This document shows positions 36,408 to 45,544 of a DNA stretch of 64,000 nucleotides, piece after piece. Origin of the DNA: Marinicauda salina (GTDB lineage Bacteria > Pseudomonadota > Alphaproteobacteria > Caulobacterales > Maricaulaceae); NCBI RefSeq assembly GCF_003122085.1, contig NZ_QEXV01000005.1, positions 177,466 to 241,465 on the forward strand. The letters run 5' to 3'. Within the stretch, counting starts at the first letter, position 1; each line of letters opens with the position of its first letter. Under the pieces are notes generated by a model. It was not told the origin of the DNA. It saw only the letters and a list, made by a program, of their open reading frames with translations, and did not search any database. A program made the translations under genes and the position numbers.

Positions 36408-37199
36408 TCACCCCCTCAGCCCGATGAGGCCGCACTGGCCGCCGAACTTTCCGGCGTGGCCGTCGCGGGCGGCGCGGCGCGAGGAGAAGAAGCGGGCCTC
36501 GTCGGCGAAGGTGCAGCCGGGAAGGCGCGAGACGGCGGCTTCCGGAATCCCCGCGGCGACGAGCTGACGGCGCGCCGCCTCGCCGACATCGAGCCCGGCG
36601 CCGCCCTGGCCGTCGCGCGGGCCGACGAGCGCGTCGTCGAGATCGCCGAACACGGCCTCGAACTGTTCCAGCACCTCCGGGCCGACGCGATAATTCTCTT
36701 TCGAGATCGCCGGGCCGATCGCGGCGCGCAACCTTGCAGGAGCCGTCCCGTAGGCCTCGCCCATCGCGGAGATCGCGGCGGGAATGATCTCCGCGACGAT
36801 CCCGCGCCAGCCGGCATGGACGGCCGCCACGGCGGGGCGCTCGGGATCGAACAGCAGCACCGGCACGCAGTCGGCGGTCTGGGCGCACAGGCCGAGCCCG
36901 GGGCGGTCGGTGATGAGCGCGTCTCCCTCGCCCGCCGACCAGGCCGTGCGCGGCGCGGCGTCGACCTTGAGCACGTTGCGGCCATGCACCTGGTTGGCGA
37001 ACACGAGCCGATCGAGCCCCAGCGCCTCGGTCACGCGGCGGCGGTTTTCGGCGACCGCCTCCTTGGCGTCGCCGCGCGACCAGGTGAGATTGAGGCTCTC
37101 ATAGGGGCCCGCGCTCACGCCGCCCGTGCGCGTGGTGAAGGCGTGGACGATCCCGTCGGCGTCGAGCGTCGGGGCGCGCAGGAAATCGAGTTCGCTCAC
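36408..37199 (-). CDS. pgeF: Purine nucleoside phosphorylase / laccase-domain protein PgeF (YfiH)
   Basis: 263 residues. YfiH/PgeF signature: FTTRTGGVS, FANQVHGRNV, AQTADCVPVLLFDPE (Cys), AVHAGWRG and the late CTFADEARFFSSRRA. These residues bind a metal ion. Family proteins cleave adenosine and inosine phosphorolytically or edit peptidoglycan precursors (PgeF). The GTG start at 37199 has GGAGG six bases before it and lies 1 base after the SelO stop. An upstream ATG would give a longer protein overlapping selO; the extra sequence is not conserved-looking, so GTG is preferred. Confidence 0.9.
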   Translation of the reverse strand: MSELDFLRAPTLDADGIVHAFTTRTGGVSAGPYESLNLTWSRGDAKEAVAENRRRVTEALGLDRLVFANQVHGRNVLKVDAAPRTAWSAGEGDALITDRPGLGLCAQTADCVPVLLFDPERPAVAAVHAGWRGIVAEIIPAAISAMGEAYGTAPARLRAAIGPAISKENYRVGPEVLEQFEAVFGDLDDALVGPRDGQGGAGLDVGEAARRQLVAAGIPEAAVSRLPGCTFADEARFFSSRRAARDGHAGKFGGQCGLIGLRG

Positions 37200-37200
37200 C

Positions 37201-38649
37201 TCACCCCTCCAGGAAGCCGACGCGGTCCCGGCCGAGATCGTAGGCGCGCCGCATCTCGGCGATGTCGGCCAGCACCTCATCGTACACCGACCAGTCGTCG
37301 GCCTCCGCGACCGGCGCCCACAGGCCTTCGACGACCTCGATCGTCATGTGCGCGGGCTCGGCCAGGCCGAAGCGGGGATGTTCGAGCCGCTCGGGCCGCA
37401 CCGGCGCGCGCGCCTCGAGGCCTTCGCGGACCGGCTTGAACGCCTCGGTCTCGTAGGCGTCGGCGCGCGGGCTCTTGAGCGCCCGGCCCTGCGAGGCGCG
37501 CCCGCAGAACCAGTCGAAGAACACGCCCTCCCAGGCGATCTCCGACTCCTTCATGAAATCCAGGAGCGTCGTGACGAAGGCGGCGTCGTCCTCCTCGCCC
37601 AGCCCCGCGATCCCGAGCCGGCGCAGGAAGGCCTTCGGGACCTCGGCCTTGTAGAACTCGGGATAGGCCGACAGCGCCTCGATCAGCGAGTCGCGCTCGC
37701 CGATGGGCGCGAGCGCGCCGGCGAGCTGCTGCAGCGCCCAGAACACGCTCTCGGGCTGGCGCGCGTAGGCGTAGAGCCCGGTCTCGTCGAAATAGGCCGC
37801 GGTGAAGCCGGGCTCGAAATGCGGCAGGAAGCGCCACGGGCCGTAATCGAAGCTCTCGCCGGTGACCAGCAGGTTGTCGGTGTTCAGAACCCCGTGGACG
37901 AAGCCCGCCGCCATCCACTGCGCCGCCAGCCGCGCCGAGCGTTGTCCCACCGCGCGCAGGAAGTCCGCCGCGCGTCGAGGCCCCTCGGGCGCGGCCTCGA
38001 CCTCGGGCAGGAGGCGCTCCAGCGAATAGTCCATCAGCTGTTCGACCAAGTCAGGCCGATCGAAATAGGCGTGGCGCTGGAACATGCCGAGCCGCACGTG
38101 GGAGTGCTGGAGCCGGGTGAGCACCGCCGAGCGCGTCGGCGAGGGCTCGTCGCCGCGATACAGCGCTTCCCCGGTCTCGTAGACGGAAAGGATCTTGGAC
38201 GTGTAGACGCCCAGCGCCTCAAGCATTTCGGCGGCGAGGATCTCGCGCACCGCGCCCTTGAGCGTGAGCCGCCCGTCGCCGGTGCGCGAATACGGCGTCT
38301 GGCCCGAACCCTTGGTGCCCAGGTCGAGCAGCCGGCCCGCGGAGTCCCTGAGCTGGGCGAACAGGAATCCGCGACCGTCGCCGATCTGGGGGTTGTAGGT
38401 GCGGAACTGGTGGCCGTGATAGCGCAGCGCCAGCGGCTCGGCCTGGTTGTGGGGCAGCGGCTCGAAGCGGTGGAAATGGGCTTCGCGCTCGGCGGGCTTG
38501 AGCGCGTCGAGCCCCACCTCGGCGGCCCAGCGATCGTTCCAGAAGCGCGGCTCCGCCTCAGGGAAATCGGCCGGATCGACCCTGTCGCCGTAGTCCGGAC
38601 CCAGCGCGGCGAAGGCCGGCTCGGGCCGGTATGCGGACGAGAACGTCAT
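37201..38649 (-). CDS. selO: Protein adenylyltransferase SelO (YdiU)
   Basis: 482 residues, close to E. coli YdiU (478). Seen: YHGHQFRTYNPQIGDGRGFLFAQL, DLGTKGSGQTPYSRTGDGRLTLKGA and HGVLNTDNLLV, the SelO pseudokinase hallmarks. SelO transfers AMP from ATP to Ser/Thr/Tyr of target proteins, a redox-sensitive reaction. The C-terminus lacks the Sec/Cys of eukaryotic SelO, ending VGFLEG. The stop lies one base before the pgeF start, so both are in one operon. Confidence 0.93.
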   Translation of the reverse strand: MTFSSAYRPEPAFAALGPDYGDRVDPADFPEAEPRFWNDRWAAEVGLDALKPAEREAHFHRFEPLPHNQAEPLALRYHGHQFRTYNPQIGDGRGFLFAQLRDSAGRLLDLGTKGSGQTPYSRTGDGRLTLKGAVREILAAEMLEALGVYTSKILSVYETGEALYRGDEPSPTRSAVLTRLQHSHVRLGMFQRHAYFDRPDLVEQLMDYSLERLLPEVEAAPEGPRRAADFLRAVGQRSARLAAQWMAAGFVHGVLNTDNLLVTGESFDYGPWRFLPHFEPGFTAAYFDETGLYAYARQPESVFWALQQLAGALAPIGERDSLIEALSAYPEFYKAEVPKAFLRRLGIAGLGEEDDAAFVTTLLDFMKESEIAWEGVFFDWFCGRASQGRALKSPRADAYETEAFKPVREGLEARAPVRPERLEHPRFGLAEPAHMTIEVVEGLWAPVAEADDWSVYDEVLADIAEMRRAYDLGRDRVGFLEG

Positions 38650-38693
38650 GGTGAGGAGCTAGACACCGAGAGCCGTCCGCGCAAGGCGGCGCC

Positions 38694-39626
38694 TCATCGC
38701 TCGCCGAGCGCCTTGGCCAGCGCCCGGCCCGCCTCGCCGATCGTCGGGACGCACTGCTTGACCAGCTTCGACATGTTGAGAAAGCCGTGCGGCACGCCCG
38801 CGACCTCGATGCGCCGCACCGGCACGCCGAAGGCGGCGAGCTTGTCGGCGTAGGCCTTGCCCTCGGCCAGGAGCGGATCGAGTTCGGCCGACACCATGAA
38901 GGCCGGCGGCAGTCCGTGGAGGTCGGAGGCGAGCAGCGGCGAGACCCGCGGGTCGGAGGCCAGACCGGGTTCGGGAAGATAGGCCTCGCGGATCTGGGCG
39001 AGCATCTCCGTCGACAAGAGCGGGCCTTCCTGCCAGCGCATCTTCTTCTTCCGGATCTCGACGAGCTGCAGCAGCGGGTAGAGCAGGAGCTGGAAAGCCG
39101 CCTCGCTCCGCCGGGCCTGGGTGATCACCGCGGCGAGATTTCCGCCCGCCGAATCGCCGCCGACGGCGAGCCGGTCGGGATTGAAGCCGTAGCCCTCGAG
39201 CCGGCCGGCCTTCACCGTGTCCCAGGCCGCCAGCGCGTCGTCGACGGCGGCGGGAAAGCGATGCTCCGGCGCCAGGCGGTAATCCACCGAGACGACGCGC
39301 ACGCCCGATACGGCGGCGAGCCTCTGGCACAGCGGATGGTGGGTCTCGATCGAGCCGACCATGAAACCGCCGCCGTGAAAAAAGACGAGCCCGGCGCCGT
39401 TCTCCTCGGCGTCCCAGGGCACGTAGACGCGCGCGGCGCGCGGCCCGGCGCCGCCGGCGATGTGGATGTCCTCGACGGTCTCGACCGCGGGCGGCTCGAC
39501 GTCCATGAACGGCGCAGCCTTGGCCAGCACGTCGCGCATGCCCGGCGCGGTCTTCGCCGCGCCGAACACGCCGTCGAGCCCCATGTCGGTCAGGAGCTTG
39601 TTTATGGCGGACTGATCTTCACCCAT
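38694..39626 (-). CDS. Alpha/beta hydrolase (HSL/GDXG lipase-esterase family)
   Basis: 310 residues. Oxyanion motif HGGGF near residue 82 and nucleophile motif GDSAGGN near 154-160 identify the hormone-sensitive lipase family. The catalytic Asp is in SAELDPLLAEG and the His in VPHGFLNM near 285. Acts on ester or lactone substrates, unspecified. It lies 66 bases downstream of a small hypothetical gene on the same strand, possibly cotranscribed. ATG start chosen since it begins a typical N-terminal helix. Confidence 0.88.
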   Translation of the reverse strand: MGEDQSAINKLLTDMGLDGVFGAAKTAPGMRDVLAKAAPFMDVEPPAVETVEDIHIAGGAGPRAARVYVPWDAEENGAGLVFFHGGGFMVGSIETHHPLCQRLAAVSGVRVVSVDYRLAPEHRFPAAVDDALAAWDTVKAGRLEGYGFNPDRLAVGGDSAGGNLAAVITQARRSEAAFQLLLYPLLQLVEIRKKKMRWQEGPLLSTEMLAQIREAYLPEPGLASDPRVSPLLASDLHGLPPAFMVSAELDPLLAEGKAYADKLAAFGVPVRRIEVAGVPHGFLNMSKLVKQCVPTIGEAGRALAKALGER

Positions 39627-39691
39627 GACAGGCGTGAAATTCGCCCGAGCCGCGCCCGCGCGGCAAGCGAAGAAACCATGACCGCGCGCGT

Positions 39692-39922
39692 CTAGTTCAG
39701 GCGGATCGCCGCGCCGCGTTCGATCCGGCCGTCCAGCGCATCGGCGATCTCGGAGCGCAGCGCCTTCCACGCGTCGGCGCGGAACCGCTCGCCCTGCTCT
39801 TCCAGCTCCTCGACGGCGAGGTCGGCGTAGCCCAGCGCCCGCGCGCCGTGGCGGTCGACCAGCGTCCAGGCGATATGGCGGATGTCATCCGGGGTGATGC
39901 GGGAGGCGGGCGCGGCGGTCAT
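39692..39922 (-). CDS. Small hypothetical protein, 76 residues
   Basis: A short helical protein (ITPDDIRHIAWTLVDRHG, LAVEELEEQGERFRADAWKAL) with no known domain that I recall. Codon use and the even frame (GC at third positions) fit real coding sequence. It may be cotranscribed with the esterase 66 bases downstream. Unknown role. Confidence 0.6.
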   Translation of the reverse strand: MTAAPASRITPDDIRHIAWTLVDRHGARALGYADLAVEELEEQGERFRADAWKALRSEIADALDGRIERGAAIRLN

Positions 39923-40049
39923 GGAAGGCTCCGGTGATCGAACGGTCGCGGAGCCCCGAGCAAGGCGCAGGCCGCTCTCGCGTCCTTATAATTCAGTAAC
40001 TTGAGCGCCCGCCATCGTGAATTCGGGATTCACAAACTGCCGGTCCGGA

Positions 40050-40631
40050 TCATTTTGCCGGGCGTTTCGCGCCGGGCTGGTAGCCGCCGCCCTCGAGGAA
40101 GGCCCGCTCCTCGGGAGTCGACTCGCGGTCGAGCGCGGCGTTGCGGTGCGGGAAGCGGCCGAAGCGCACGATCAGATCGCGATGGGCGCGGGCGTGACGG
40201 GCCGTCGATCCCGCCGGATCGAGCCGCTCCTCGCACAGGGTCACGCAGAAATCCTGATCGGCCAGCGATTCCGAGTGCATGAAGGGCATGTAGAAGAAAG
40301 CCCGCCGCTCGACCGGGACCGCCCGGTCATAGCCCTTAGCGAGCGCGATGTGCGCGGCGGCGAGCGCGTCGCTGTCGAAGGCGAAGGCCTTCGCCGTTCC
40401 CCGCCAGACATTGCGCGGGAACTGGTCGAGCCCGAGGACGAGCGCGAGCGCGTCGTCGGGATCGTCGAGCCAGGCGCAGTCCTCGACCGAGCCGGTCCGT
40501 TCGAACTCGAACAGGGCGGCGGCGTAGCGCCGGCGCACCTCCGCGTCGAAGGCCGCGTCGACGGCGAACCAGCGCGCCGGGCCGGCGCGTTCGAACCAGA
40601 AGGCGAGGATGTCGTCCGGCGCCGGGCTCAT
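40050..40631 (-). CDS. DUF924 family protein
   Basis: 193 residues. The DUF924 fingerprint: DDILAFWFERAG, WFAVDAAFDAEVRRRY, LGLDQFPRNVWRGTAKAFAFDSDALA, FFYMPFMHSESLADQDFC and GRFPHRNAALDRESTPEERAFL. Function unknown; this fold (TPR-like) is widespread in proteobacteria. The start overlaps the end of the acyl-CoA synthetase gene by four bases, so the two are coupled. Confidence 0.92.
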   Translation of the reverse strand: MSPAPDDILAFWFERAGPARWFAVDAAFDAEVRRRYAAALFEFERTGSVEDCAWLDDPDDALALVLGLDQFPRNVWRGTAKAFAFDSDALAAAHIALAKGYDRAVPVERRAFFYMPFMHSESLADQDFCVTLCEERLDPAGSTARHARAHRDLIVRFGRFPHRNAALDRESTPEERAFLEGGGYQPGAKRPAK

Positions 40632-42439
40632 ACGCGCTTCGCGCCTTCCTGGATGCGCGCCTTGAGCGCCTCGTCCAGCTCGACATAGCTCCCTGCGTCG
40701 GGATCGTCGAACCAGATCGGCTCGGACGCCGCGGAGGGCTCCCAGCCCTCGCGGACGAGGTCGGTCTTCTTGAGCTTGAAGGTGCCGGTCGTGTGCTCCT
40801 CGGGCGTCTCCTGGTGGATGCGGATGAAGAGCGGGCGGGCGTAGTGAGGCAGCTCGGCGTGGACATGGGCGTGGAGCGCCGACAGGTCGAAATCGTCATT
40901 GACGATGAGCGCGGCCATGCCGGCCTTGCCGGAATAGTCGGCCACCTCGACGCCGTAGACATTGGCCTGGACGACGCCGGGGACCATGCCCAAGACCTCG
41001 GCGACCTCGGCGGTGGAGACGTTCTCCGACTTCCAGCGGAAGGTGTCGCCGATCCGGTCGACGAAATAGTAGTAGCCGAGCGCGTCGCGCTTCATCAGGT
41101 CGCCGGTGCGGAAATACAGGTCGCCTTCCTCGAATACGTCGCGCAGCAGCTTCTTCTCGGTGGCTTCCCGGTCCTCGTAGCCGTCGAAGCGGTAGCGCGC
41201 GTCATCGGGGCGGATCTCGCCGATCGCCTCGCCGATCTCGTCGGGCCCGCACTCGATGCACCGGCCGGTCTCGTCGCGCACCGGCGACTCGGCCTCGATG
41301 TCGAAGCGCACGAGCTTGATGTTGAAACGCCAGGCGAGATACGGGGGCACGCGGCCGATCGCGCCGGGCTTCGAATCCAGATTGATCAGGCCGACATTGC
41401 CTTCCGTCGCGCCGTAGAACTCCATGATCCGCGAAATGCCGGTGCGCTCGACGAAGCGCGGCCAGACGTCCGGCCTCAGCCCGTTGCCGATGGCGACGCG
41501 GATCTTGTGGTTCTTCTCCTCGGGCGTCGGCTCGGCGGCCACGAGAAAGCGGCACAGCTCGCCGACATACATGAACATGGTCGCGCCGTGTGCGACCGCC
41601 TCGGCCCAGAAGCGCGACGCGGAGAAGCGCCGCCGCACGATCAGCGCCCCGCCCTGCGAAAGCGCGCATCCCACGCCGCACAGCCCGCCGGTGGCGTGAT
41701 AGAGCGGCAGCACCATCATCATCCGGTCGTCGGCCGTCGCGTGGGCCGAAACCGCGAAGACGCGGAGATAGTAGAGCGCGCGGGTGTGGGCGACGATCGC
41801 GGCCTTGGGCAGGCCGGTCGTGCCCGAGGTGTACATCTTCAGGCAGGGGTCCTCGGCGCGCAGATGGGCCCGCCGCGCGCGGTCCGGACGGGCGTCGGAG
41901 ACGGCGGCGAGCCCGGCGTCGAAATCCTTCCCGTCGGCGAGGCCGCCCGTTTCGCCGTCCGCGACCCAGGCGGTGAGCTGCGTCTCCATGCAGGGCGCGG
42001 CGCTGGCGTAGGCCTCGGCGAGCGCGCCCTCGACGATCGCGTGCCGCGCCTCGGCGATGTCGAGGCCGTGGGCGAGCGCCTTGCCGGTGACCTGGTTGTT
42101 CAGCAGCGCGGCGATCACGCCGACCTTGGACAGGCCGTACCAGATGGCGATGTATTCCCAGCGATTGCCCATGTAGAGGGCGACGGTGTCGCCGGGCTCG
42201 ATCCCCTGCGCGACGGCCCAGTTCGCCACCCGGTTGGCGTAGGCGTCGAAGGCGGCGTAGCTGATCTCGCCGTCGTCGGTGATGAAGGCCGGGCGCGACG
42301 CATGGGCGTCGACGCTCTCCTCGAGATGGTCGGGGGTCAGCCGCTCGGAATCGGGCGTGATGTCCTTGAGCTTTCCCAGCAGGCGCAAGAGCTCGGTGAC
42401 ATAGAACCACTCGCGCCGGACCGCCTTGAACACACCCAT
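40628..42439 (-). CDS. Long-chain acyl-CoA synthetase (FATP-like)
   Basis: 603 residues. AMP-binding enzyme: P-loop YTSGTTGLPKA near residue 215, motif EFYGATEGNVG near 345, YYYFVDRIGDTFRWKSENVST near 480. This set, with the long N-terminus of about 50 residues, matches the fatty-acid transport protein/long-chain acyl-CoA synthetase branch. It activates fatty acids with ATP and CoA. AGGAG stands 6 bases before the ATG at 42439; two overlapping alternative starts lie just upstream. Followed by the coupled DUF924 gene. Confidence 0.9.
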   Translation of the reverse strand: MGVFKAVRREWFYVTELLRLLGKLKDITPDSERLTPDHLEESVDAHASRPAFITDDGEISYAAFDAYANRVANWAVAQGIEPGDTVALYMGNRWEYIAIWYGLSKVGVIAALLNNQVTGKALAHGLDIAEARHAIVEGALAEAYASAAPCMETQLTAWVADGETGGLADGKDFDAGLAAVSDARPDRARRAHLRAEDPCLKMYTSGTTGLPKAAIVAHTRALYYLRVFAVSAHATADDRMMMVLPLYHATGGLCGVGCALSQGGALIVRRRFSASRFWAEAVAHGATMFMYVGELCRFLVAAEPTPEEKNHKIRVAIGNGLRPDVWPRFVERTGISRIMEFYGATEGNVGLINLDSKPGAIGRVPPYLAWRFNIKLVRFDIEAESPVRDETGRCIECGPDEIGEAIGEIRPDDARYRFDGYEDREATEKKLLRDVFEEGDLYFRTGDLMKRDALGYYYFVDRIGDTFRWKSENVSTAEVAEVLGMVPGVVQANVYGVEVADYSGKAGMAALIVNDDFDLSALHAHVHAELPHYARPLFIRIHQETPEEHTTGTFKLKKTDLVREGWEPSAASEPIWFDDPDAGSYVELDEALKARIQEGAKRV

Positions 42440-42668
42440 CATCAACTCCTGCGGCGCGACGCGCCCTTGCCGTCGCGGAAGGTACGAAGCCCGTCATGTG
42501 CGTCAAGCTGACGTGGTGACTGGTCGCATGCCGGCGCCGGCCTACTTCTGCTCTGGTGATCGAAGATTTCCCCGCTTTCCGGCGTCGCGCCGACGGCGGG
42601 GAACTTCGTGTGGGACATTCGCGCCGGCGACCCCGACAGGCGGCGGCGCCCGAGACCGGGGACGAAGC

Positions 42669-43289
42669 ATGGACTGGAGCGGCACGCTCCGCGCGTTCAG
42701 AGCGCGCGCCAAGATGAAGCAGGAGGTCGCGGCGTCGAAGCTCGGCGTCAGTCAGGCCTATATCTCGCGGGTCGAGGCGGGGATCACCCAGCCGTCCGCC
42801 GAGGTGGCCGATCGCATCATGCAATTGCTGACCACGCCGGAGCACCGCCCGCGATTCGATCTCTGGGTGATGACCGTCGTGCATTCGCCGCATCCGATCG
42901 CGCTGCTGCGCCATCAGGACGGCGAGCTGAGGCTCCAGGCCGTCTCGCGCGGCCTGCAGGAGCTCGGACCGCCCTTCGACCGCCTCGAGCCGGGCACGCG
43001 GCTGGACGAAGCCGTCGGCATGGACGCCGAGCACGACGTCAAGATGGTTCTGGATTCCGGCCTCCTCGATGGCCGCACCGCCTGCATGGAGCTGGCGTTC
43101 ACGGTCGACTGGGAGGGCCGCCGCCGTTTCTTCTCGGCGGTCTGCGTGCCGGTGCGCGACGATGTCGGCGGCTGGTACGTCCACGCCACGCCTCGCGAGA
43201 TCACCGAGCGCGAGTTCGAAGCCTGGTCGCAGTCGGCCCCGGACAATATCCGCGTCCACAAGTTTCCCGAACGCGCGGCGTCGGATTAG
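42669..43289 (+). CDS. XRE helix-turn-helix regulator with PAS-like C-terminal domain (paralogue 2)
   Basis: 206 residues. HTH residues ~5-62: LRAFRARAKMKQEVAASKLG, SQAYISRVEAGITQPS. After LLTTPEHRPRFDLW the second domain begins VVHSPHPIALLRHQDGELRL and ends VPVRDDVGGWYVHATPREI, with strand-helix order and charged loops like a PAS fold. It shares blocks with the proteins at 34097 and 43435. No ligand residue is obvious. The next gene, 146 bases on, is its closest relative in the window, so the two probably arose by local duplication. Confidence 0.75.
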   Translation: MDWSGTLRAFRARAKMKQEVAASKLGVSQAYISRVEAGITQPSAEVADRIMQLLTTPEHRPRFDLWVMTVVHSPHPIALLRHQDGELRLQAVSRGLQELGPPFDRLEPGTRLDEAVGMDAEHDVKMVLDSGLLDGRTACMELAFTVDWEGRRRFFSAVCVPVRDDVGGWYVHATPREITEREFEAWSQSAPDNIRVHKFPERAASD

Positions 43290-43419
43290 ATCCCCCGCGG
43301 TCGTCGGCCGCGCGCCGGCGCCCCCGCCAGTGCGCGGTCCGCGTCCGGGCTCCTGAAATAACTTTATGACCCGCCCTTCGGATCGCAGCCCCATACGTTG
43401 CATCCCAAATCCATTACTG

Positions 43420-43434
43420 GAATAAGGGTTATTC
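43420..43434 (+). promoter_or_regulatory. Perfect inverted repeat abutting the ATG of the next regulator
   Basis: gaataa-ggg-ttattc: 6-base arms and a GGG spacer, ending one base before the ATG at 43435. The AAGGG inside it is the likely ribosome-binding sequence. It could be an autoregulatory operator that blocks transcription or translation of its own gene. Confidence 0.5.
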
Positions 43435-44082
43435 ATGGATTGGGGGGAGAGACTTCGCGCCTTCCGGCGACGCACCGGAATGAAGCAGGAAGTGGTGGCC
43501 GGCCACCTCATGGTCAGTCAGGCCTACATCTCGCGGCTGGAGGCGGGCCGCGCCAAGCCGTCGCAGCAGATGCGGGACCGAATCGTGGCGCTGCTCTCGA
43601 CGCCCGAGCACCGGCCCCACTTCGAGCATTGCTGCGCGACGGTTCGCTACTGTCCCGGATTCGTCGCCCTGCTCAAGGCAAGCGATTCCGAGATCCAGAT
43701 CGTCGAGATCAGCCAGGGCTTCCGCCAGCTCGGCGCGCCGTTCGCATACTATCAGCCCGGCGACGTCGTCGGCCCCGAGATCGGAACCTCCGATCGGGCG
43801 CTCGAACGCCTCCGGGAGGTTGGCCTGTTCTCCGGCGAGGTCGACTGCGTGCGCACGACCTGGAGAAGCGACGGCCGAGACGGCTCGGCGTACTGGCTGG
43901 GCACCAACGTCCCGATCCGCGACGATTCGGGCGAATGGTACGTGCACAATCACAATGTCCCGATGTCGAAATCCGAGCACGACGCGTGGATCGCCGAGCA
44001 CGGCGACACCATCCTGATCGTCTCTCCCGCCAACGACGAGCGCCCCTTCGAGGAAGGGCTCGGCGCAACCTCCCGAATATAA
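43435..44082 (+). CDS. XRE helix-turn-helix regulator with PAS-like C-terminal domain (paralogue 3)
   Basis: 215 residues. HTH ~5-62: LRAFRRRTGMKQEVVAGHLM, SQAYISRLEAGRAKPS. The C-terminal domain (TVRYCPGFVALLKASDSE, FRQLGAPFAYYQPGDVVG, GLFSGEVDCVRTTWRSDGRD, GTNVPIRDDSGEWYVHN) matches the other two paralogues block for block, with an added tail. The Cys residues at about 64-65 and 71 are not shared. The gene sits just upstream of an oxygen-sensing chemoreceptor, a BLUF protein and cytochrome bd genes, so an oxygen or redox role is a guess. The start is fixed by the IR/RBS overlap. Confidence 0.78.
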   Translation: MDWGERLRAFRRRTGMKQEVVAGHLMVSQAYISRLEAGRAKPSQQMRDRIVALLSTPEHRPHFEHCCATVRYCPGFVALLKASDSEIQIVEISQGFRQLGAPFAYYQPGDVVGPEIGTSDRALERLREVGLFSGEVDCVRTTWRSDGRDGSAYWLGTNVPIRDDSGEWYVHNHNVPMSKSEHDAWIAEHGDTILIVSPANDERPFEEGLGATSRI

Positions 44083-44112
44083 ATATTTAATAACCAACTG
44101 CGCCGGGCGGAA

Positions 44113-44127
44113 TTAACACTCGTTTAC
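44113..44127 (+). promoter_or_regulatory. CtrA-like box (TTAA-N7-TTAC)
   Basis: TTAA, seven bases, TTAC, one base off the alphaproteobacterial CtrA consensus TTAA-N7-TTAA, 55-69 bases before the chemoreceptor ATG. CtrA commonly controls motility and chemotaxis genes in this class. A single near-match by eye; chance is possible in this AT-rich spot. Confidence 0.35.
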
Positions 44128-44181
44128 CATGAACGCCGCGACGGTCCCCCGGTCTGAAATCAGGTCTGGGGAGACCAAACA

Positions 44182-45528
44182 ATGTCTGATGTCGCGATGA
44201 ACGAGCGTCTCTCGTTCCTCGGGGTCGACGAGCGAGTCCGTGGTTCGCTCGTCAACGCCAAACCGGTCGTGTCCGCCGAACTCGCAGCCATCCTCGACCG
44301 CTTCTACGCGATCGTGCGGCGAACGCCGGAAGTGCGGAAATTCTTCAACGACGACAGCCATATCGAGTCCGCGAAATCCCGGCAGGTCACGCACTGGGAA
44401 ACGATCCTCACCGGCAAGTTCGACGAGACGTACTTCAACTCGGTCCGGAAGATCGGCGTCGTCCACGCCAAGCTCGGACTGGAGCCGCGCTACTACGTCG
44501 CCGGCTACGCCCATATCGCGGCGGACATCATCAAGACGGCCGTCAATGACGCGCTGAAGGGCGGTCGGTTCAACAATCCGCAGGGCAAGGCCGACGACGT
44601 CATCGACGCGCTCGTGCGCGCGATCTTCCTCGACATGGAGCTCGCGATCTCGATCTATCTGGAAGAGAGCGAGGCCGAGGCGTCGCGCACCCGCCAGGAG
44701 CTCGCCGACACGCTGGAATCCGGCGTCGGGGAAGTCGTCAAGGCGCTGGGCGAGGCCAGCGAGTCCCTCGACCGGTCCGCGCAGAGCATGACCGCCGCCG
44801 TCGAGGACACGATCGCCCAGGCCGCCAACGCCGCGGCCGGGGCCGAGGAGGCCACCGCCAACGTCAAGTCGGTCGCCAGCGCGTCAAGCCAGATGGGCTC
44901 GGCCTCCCAGGAGATCGCCTCGCAGGCGGCCTCCCAGAGCGACACCGCCAAGGCGGCGGTCGAGCGCGCCGCGGACGCGTCGGAGAAGATCGGCGCCCTC
45001 GACGAGGCGGCCAAGCAGATCGGCGGCGTCATCAGCCTGATCCAGGACATCGCCGAGCAGACCAATCTGCTGGCGCTCAACGCGACCATCGAGTCGGCGC
45101 GCGCCGGCGAGGCCGGCAAGGGCTTCGCCGTCGTCGCCCAGGAGGTGAAGACGCTGGCCAACCAGACCGCCAAGGCGACCGAGGAGATCGGCGGCCAGAT
45201 CAGCGCCATGCAGGGCGCGACCAAGGAGGCCGTCGACGCCGTCGAGGCGATCCGCGGCACGATCAACACGATCAGCGAGGCCGCCGTCGCGATCAACGCC
45301 GCCGTCGAGGAGCAGTCCGTCGCCACCCAGGAGATCGCGCGCAATTCCGAAGAGGCCGCGGCGGGCAACCAGAACTCCGCCGAAGCCGCGAGCGCGATGG
45401 AGAAGAAGGCGCGCGAAACCGGCGACGTCGCCGGCGAGGTCGGGCGCGTGTCCACCGAGGTGCGCGACCGCACGTCGGATCTCGAAACCCGCGTCGGCGA
45501 GTTCCTCAAGTCGGTCCGCGCGGCCTGA
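44182..45528 (+). CDS. Soluble globin-coupled chemoreceptor (HemAT-like)
   Basis: 448 residues with no membrane segment. Residues ~10-155 are a protoglobin/globin-coupled sensor domain: [36 protein letters not shown], and proximal heme His95 in [21 protein letters not shown] coiled-coil region leads to the methyl-accepting signalling hairpin: [41 protein letters not shown]. It should bind O2 at heme and signal to CheA/CheW in the cytoplasm (aerotaxis). No che genes are in the window. GGGGAG lies about 10 bases before the ATG. A BLUF-domain gene follows 16 bases later. Confidence 0.92.
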   Translation: MSDVAMNERLSFLGVDERVRGSLVNAKPVVSAELAAILDRFYAIVRRTPEVRKFFNDDSHIESAKSRQVTHWETILTGKFDETYFNSVRKIGVVHAKLGLEPRYYVAGYAHIAADIIKTAVNDALKGGRFNNPQGKADDVIDALVRAIFLDMELAISIYLEESEAEASRTRQELADTLESGVGEVVKALGEASESLDRSAQSMTAAVEDTIAQAANAAAGAEEATANVKSVASASSQMGSASQEIASQAASQSDTAKAAVERAADASEKIGALDEAAKQIGGVISLIQDIAEQTNLLALNATIESARAGEAGKGFAVVAQEVKTLANQTAKATEEIGGQISAMQGATKEAVDAVEAIRGTINTISEAAVAINAAVEEQSVATQEIARNSEEAAAGNQNSAEAASAMEKKARETGDVAGEVGRVSTEVRDRTSDLETRVGEFLKSVRAA

Positions 45529-45544
45529 GGCCGGGAGGCCCGTC

